From Trinickia dinghuensis (GTDB lineage: Bacteria; Pseudomonadota; Gammaproteobacteria; Burkholderiales; Burkholderiaceae), in assembly GCF_003367175.1 (NCBI RefSeq), contig NZ_QRGA01000008.1:124001-188000 (forward strand): a stretch of 64,000 nucleotides of DNA. Reading direction: 5' to 3'. Within the stretch, counting starts at the first letter, position 1. Every line of letters begins with the position of its first letter. The notes under the pieces are model-generated. The model saw only the letters and a list, made by a program, of their open reading frames with translations, was not told the DNA's origin and searched no databases. The position numbers and the translations under genes were made by a program. This document shows, in pieces, positions 60,829 through 64,000 of the stretch.

Positions 60829-62859
60829 ATGTTTTCGGAACACTTCCATCGCGGGCGAAACCCGCGCCCGCTATGCCGTCTCGCGCTCACGCTCTCGATG
60901 CTGCTCGCGGCAGGCCCGGTCGAAGCCGCTCAGACAGATGCGGGCGGCGCCGGCGCGTCGGCCGATCTGGCCTCGATGCCGCTCGAAGCGCTGATGCAGG
61001 TAAAAGTTAGGACTGCTACCTTATTCAGCCAGTCCGTCGCCGATGCACCCGCAGCCGTCGTCGTGCTGACGGCCAAAGACATCCAAGCCTTCGGCTGGCG
61101 CACACTGGGCGATGCCCTCGCTTCGCTGCCCGGGCTCTACACATCGTACGACCGGACCTACACGTACCTGGGTGCGCGCGGCTTTCAACGGCCCGGCGAC
61201 TACAACAGCCGCTTCCTGCTGCTGATCGACGGCATGCGCGTGAACGACTCCGTCTACGATCAAGCGCCGATCGGCGACGACTTTCCGCTCGACATGGACC
61301 TCGTCGAGCGCATCGAATACGTACCGGGCCCCGGCTCGGCCATTTACGGCTCGAACGCGCTGTTCGGCGTGATCAACGTCGTCACGAAGCAAGGCAGCGA
61401 TATCGACGGTGCCCAAGTCGCGGCGGCGGCCGGCAGCTTCGGAGAAAAGCGCGCGCGCGCCACCTACGGCTGGCACGGTAGCAGCGGCGCCGATCTCGTG
61501 CTGTCGGCGACGACGTACGACCGCAGCGGGCAAAGCCTGTATTACCCCGAATTCGATACGCCCGATCAGAACAACGGCGTCGCGCAAAACCTCGACTACG
61601 ACCGAGCGCAGTACCTGTTCGCCAAGTTCGCCGACCAGGACTTCAGGATCAGCGCCGGCTACGGCAACCGCACCAAGGGCGTGCCGACCGCCGCCTATCA
61701 GGCCGTATTCGATACGCCCGGAAGCACGACCGACACGCACAGCTTCATCGACGTCACGTACAACCATGCCGTGACGAACGGGATCGAAATCGCTTCCGAA
61801 GTCTATTGGCAGCGTTACGACTATTCCGAGGACGGCCTGTACGGCTCGCCGGCGATCGAAAACATCGACGGCGACAAAGCGATCTGGTACGGCGCCGACG
61901 TGCATGCAACGCTGTCGTCGATCCCGCGCAACAAGCTCGTCGTGGGTCTGAGCGCGATGCGTGACGCGGCCCGCAATCAATTCAACTACAACGTCGATCC
62001 CTATCAGTTGATCCTCGACGATCAGCGCAGCAGCAATTCCGTCGGCGTCTATGCCGAAGACGAGATCCGGCTGCCGTGGCACTTCACGTTGAATGCGGGC
62101 GCGCGCGTCGATCGGGACACGACCGTGGGCACGAACGTGAGCCCGCGGTTCGCGCTGAACTACAAGCCGACGAGTGCGGACACGTTCAAGCTGATCTATG
62201 GGCAAGCCTATCGCGCGCCCAACGCCTACGAGCTCTACTACTCGGATCCCGGCCCCGGCGGCCAGCTCGGCAATCCATCCTTGCGCCCCGAGCACATCAC
62301 GACGGCCGAATTCGTCTACGACCGCGCGTTCGGCGAAAACGCGCACGCGACGGTGTCGCTGTTCCGCTATGAAATGCGCGACCTGATCAGCGAGACGCTC
62401 GATCCGTCGGGCGCCTATATCTTCGAGAACGTCAGCCGCGCGCAAGCGCGAGGCGTCGAGTTCGCCTACGAGCAAGACATCGCGTCGATCGCGCAAGTGA
62501 GAGCCAGCTACTCGTGGCAGTTCGCCCGCGACAGCGACACGGGCGCGGTACTGCAAAACTCGCCGCGCCACCTCGGCAAGCTGAACGTCATCGTGCCGCT
62601 GTTCCATCATGCCGCACGCGTCGGCGCGGAAATGCAGTGCGCCTCGGCGCGCATGGCCGAGGTGGGGTACGCCGCCGGGTACTGCCTCGGCAACGTGACG
62701 ATCGGCAGCAACCGCCTCGTACCGCACGCGGACGTTTCGTTCTCGGTCTACAACGTGACCGACAAGCGATACGCCGATCCGGCGGGGCCGAACTTCACGC
62801 AGAACGTGATCCCGCAGCAGAGCCGGACCTTCCTGCTCAAGCTCGTCTACGGTTTTTGA
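60829..62859 (+). CDS. TonB-dependent outer-membrane receptor
   Basis: Receptor of 676 residues. A signal sequence is present (RLALTLSMLLAAGPVEAAQ). The plug domain (about 60-180) contains VVVLTAKDIQAFGWRTL, then GARGFQ and LIDGMRVND, and the barrel ends in VYGF with the C-terminal Phe. No TonB-box-type carbohydrate motif identifies the ligand. It is followed one base later by a YfiR-like gene, which is unusual for ordinary nutrient receptors and suggests a signalling role. It sits behind the sigma-28-like promoter. Confidence 0.92.
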   Translation: MFSEHFHRGRNPRPLCRLALTLSMLLAAGPVEAAQTDAGGAGASADLASMPLEALMQVKVRTATLFSQSVADAPAAVVVLTAKDIQAFGWRTLGDALASLPGLYTSYDRTYTYLGARGFQRPGDYNSRFLLLIDGMRVNDSVYDQAPIGDDFPLDMDLVERIEYVPGPGSAIYGSNALFGVINVVTKQGSDIDGAQVAAAAGSFGEKRARATYGWHGSSGADLVLSATTYDRSGQSLYYPEFDTPDQNNGVAQNLDYDRAQYLFAKFADQDFRISAGYGNRTKGVPTAAYQAVFDTPGSTTDTHSFIDVTYNHAVTNGIEIASEVYWQRYDYSEDGLYGSPAIENIDGDKAIWYGADVHATLSSIPRNKLVVGLSAMRDAARNQFNYNVDPYQLILDDQRSSNSVGVYAEDEIRLPWHFTLNAGARVDRDTTVGTNVSPRFALNYKPTSADTFKLIYGQAYRAPNAYELYYSDPGPGGQLGNPSLRPEHITTAEFVYDRAFGENAHATVSLFRYEMRDLISETLDPSGAYIFENVSRAQARGVEFAYEQDIASIAQVRASYSWQFARDSDTGAVLQNSPRHLGKLNVIVPLFHHAARVGAEMQCASARMAEVGYAAGYCLGNVTIGSNRLVPHADVSFSVYNVTDKRYADPAGPNFTQNVIPQQSRTFLLKLVYGF

Positions 62860-62860
62860 C

Positions 62861-63397
62861 ATGCGAGCCGCGAGATCTCTTCTAAGCCGCATCGTGCTAG
62901 TCGTCCTGGCCGCGTCGGCATGCGCACGGATGTCGGCTCACGCGCAGGTCGATCTTTATTCGCTCGAAGCCGCTTACATCTTCAACTTCACGCAGTTCAC
63001 CGAGTGGCCGGCCGCGCCTGCCGCCGGCACCGTCCTCACGGTCTGCGTCAATCCGCGCACTCCGCTCGGCGCAATGCTCGCGAAGCTCGATGGGCGCGCG
63101 GTGGCCGGCAAAACCTGGAGCGTGAAGCCGATGTCCGAAGGCACCGCCGTCACGGCATGCGACGTACTGATCGTCGACGACGCCACCTCCAATGCCGCGA
63201 CGAAAGCCTCGCCTACCTCCGATCTGCCGATCCTGGTCGTGCGCACGGCCGATGCCGACGCCAGCGACGGGCATTACGTCGTCACGCTGTTTCGCGAGGG
63301 CGACCGGCTCCGGTTCGACATCGACAACACCGAAGCGGTGCGCCGCCATCTCGGGCTCAGCTCGAAGCTGCTTCGCTTGGCAAGGAACGTGACATGA
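62861..63397 (+). CDS. YfiR-family periplasmic protein
   Basis: Protein of 178 residues of the DUF4154/YfiR family. A signal peptide (to about SAHAQV) precedes the family's signature YSLEAAYIFNFTQFTEWP. Cysteines in LTVCVNP and TACDVLIV may form a disulfide. In Pseudomonas, YfiR is the periplasmic inhibitor of the diguanylate cyclase YfiN. Here the next gene overlaps by four bases (ATGA) and encodes a CHASE8-type membrane protein, the YfiN-type partner. Cognate control of c-di-GMP is therefore likely. Confidence 0.9.
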   Translation: MRAARSLLSRIVLVVLAASACARMSAHAQVDLYSLEAAYIFNFTQFTEWPAAPAAGTVLTVCVNPRTPLGAMLAKLDGRAVAGKTWSVKPMSEGTAVTACDVLIVDDATSNAATKASPTSDLPILVVRTADADASDGHYVVTLFREGDRLRFDIDNTEAVRRHLGLSSKLLRLARNVT

Positions 63398-64000
63398 AGC
63401 AAAGCGACGACTACGCGCCGAGCCCGATGAAGGAGACGTCGCGCGTCAAGCTTGCCGGTTTCGGCGTCGCGCTCCTGATCTCAGGATTCGTCCTGCTCGT
63501 GTATCAAGCGATTTCGCTGCGCTCGGCCTTGACGGCGGACGCGAACGTGCAGGCCGACATGATCGCCGACAACGTGTCGGCCTCGGTCATGTTCGACGAC
63601 GTGCGCTCGGCGCAGGAAACGCTGCATTCGCTGCGCAAGGTGCCCTACGTCGAAAGTGCCGGAATCTATACCGTCGACGGCAAGCGCTTCGCGACCTACG
63701 CGAGGCCCGGCGTCTCCGCCCCCCAGCGCGGCGGGGCGCAAGCGGCCAACGTCGAGACCGGCGGCCGCCGCTTCCTGTTCGACGACGTCTTCGTCGCCTC
63801 GAACATCACGCAGAACGGTAAGACGCTCGGCGCGGTGGTGGTCGTCGCGACGACCGCGCAAATGACGGCGCAGCTCGTGCACTTCGCCTTGTTCATCCTC
63901 GCCGCATCGCTATGCGCGCTCTGGATCGCGTTCGTCATCACGTCGAGGATGAGCGCGCACATTGCCCACGCCGAGAAGAAGCTCGAGTACTTGGCGTCGA
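63394..64000 (+). CDS. CHASE8/HAMP membrane signalling protein, YfiN-like (3' end cut by window)
   Basis: Only the first 202 residues are in the window. There is a TM helix (VKLAGFGVALLISGFVLLVYQAI), a CHASE8-type periplasmic domain (ADMIADNVSASVMFDDVRSAQETL; YVESAGIYTVDGKRFATY), a second TM helix (FALFILAASLCALWIAFVIT) and the start of a HAMP helix. The output domain lies beyond base 64000: GGDEF (diguanylate cyclase) is expected for YfiN-type proteins, but a histidine kinase is also possible. Coupled to the YfiR-like gene by ATGA overlap, third gene of the operon. Confidence 0.88.
   Translation, partial: MKQSDDYAPSPMKETSRVKLAGFGVALLISGFVLLVYQAISLRSALTADANVQADMIADNVSASVMFDDVRSAQETLHSLRKVPYVESAGIYTVDGKRFATYARPGVSAPQRGGAQAANVETGGRRFLFDDVFVASNITQNGKTLGAVVVVATTAQMTAQLVHFALFILAASLCALWIAFVITSRMSAHIAHAEKKLEYLAS

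Overview
The window is one contiguous stretch of a high-G+C betaproteobacterial chromosome. The best fit is Burkholderia sensu lato (Paraburkholderia, Trinickia, Caballeronia or a relative). This rests on the gene families and their order: a phasin gene next to aceE-aceF-lpdA with a lipoyl-domain E3, a FixLJ-type pair divergent from aceE, glnA-ntrB-ntrC, a Burkholderiales-type DUF3579 protein, a trimeric porin, and a dispersed repeat of the TTGGTTACTTTTCTTTG type. The genus is an inference. No rRNA, CRISPR array, integrase or insertion sequence was seen.

Layout. 1-4.9 kb: the 5' part of iscR with its own operator repeats, a low-molecular-weight tyrosine phosphatase, a small membrane protein, and the lactate-oxidation genes lutA-lutB (no lutC) divergent from an IclR regulator. 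5-7.5 kb: a PBP7-type endopeptidase and a phasin with a repeat-flanked promoter. 7.6-14.2 kb: the pyruvate dehydrogenase complex (lpdA, aceF, aceE). 14.4-20.9 kb: a membrane PAS kinase with a FixJ-like regulator, folD and prlC. 20.9-25.2 kb: codA, SOS-controlled dinB and a chemoreceptor. 25.7 kb: an initiator tRNA with a consensus promoter, then an SDR gene. 26.7-29.5 kb: an A+T-richer block of four unrecognised genes, the clearest accessory segment. 29.5-35.6 kb: xth, the nitrogen-control operon glnA-ntrB-ntrC with a sigma-54 promoter, and a rhodanese. 35.6-37.2 kb: a RES/Xre-type toxin-antitoxin pair. 37.5-49.7 kb: mostly housekeeping genes (CinA-like protein, EI24 protein, sterol-desaturase-like protein with a beta-propeller protein, hrpA, argA, yggX, phosphodiesterase, GST), plus a small lipoprotein gene with an early stop codon. 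49.4-57.9 kb: a co-oriented run of ABC importer, TctE-like sensor, regulator, porin and chemoreceptor. 58-60.6 kb: a WYL regulator and a frameshifted YjeH-like permease. 60.7-64 kb: a TonB-dependent receptor, a YfiR-like protein and a CHASE8-type membrane protein (cut by the window end), behind a close match to a flagellar sigma-28 promoter.

How the parts work together. The pyruvate dehydrogenase genes supply acetyl-CoA, the precursor of the polyhydroxyalkanoate granules that phasin coats, and lactate oxidation supplies pyruvate. GlnA/NtrBC handles nitrogen. The 49-58 kb run looks like one nutrient-uptake unit spanning outer membrane, inner membrane and sensing. The last operon looks like a c-di-GMP signalling module placed under motility control. 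The most novel candidates are that sigma-28-linked operon and the unrecognised membrane and zinc-ribbon genes at 26.7-29.5 kb. Neither can be proved to be a new system from sequence alone.
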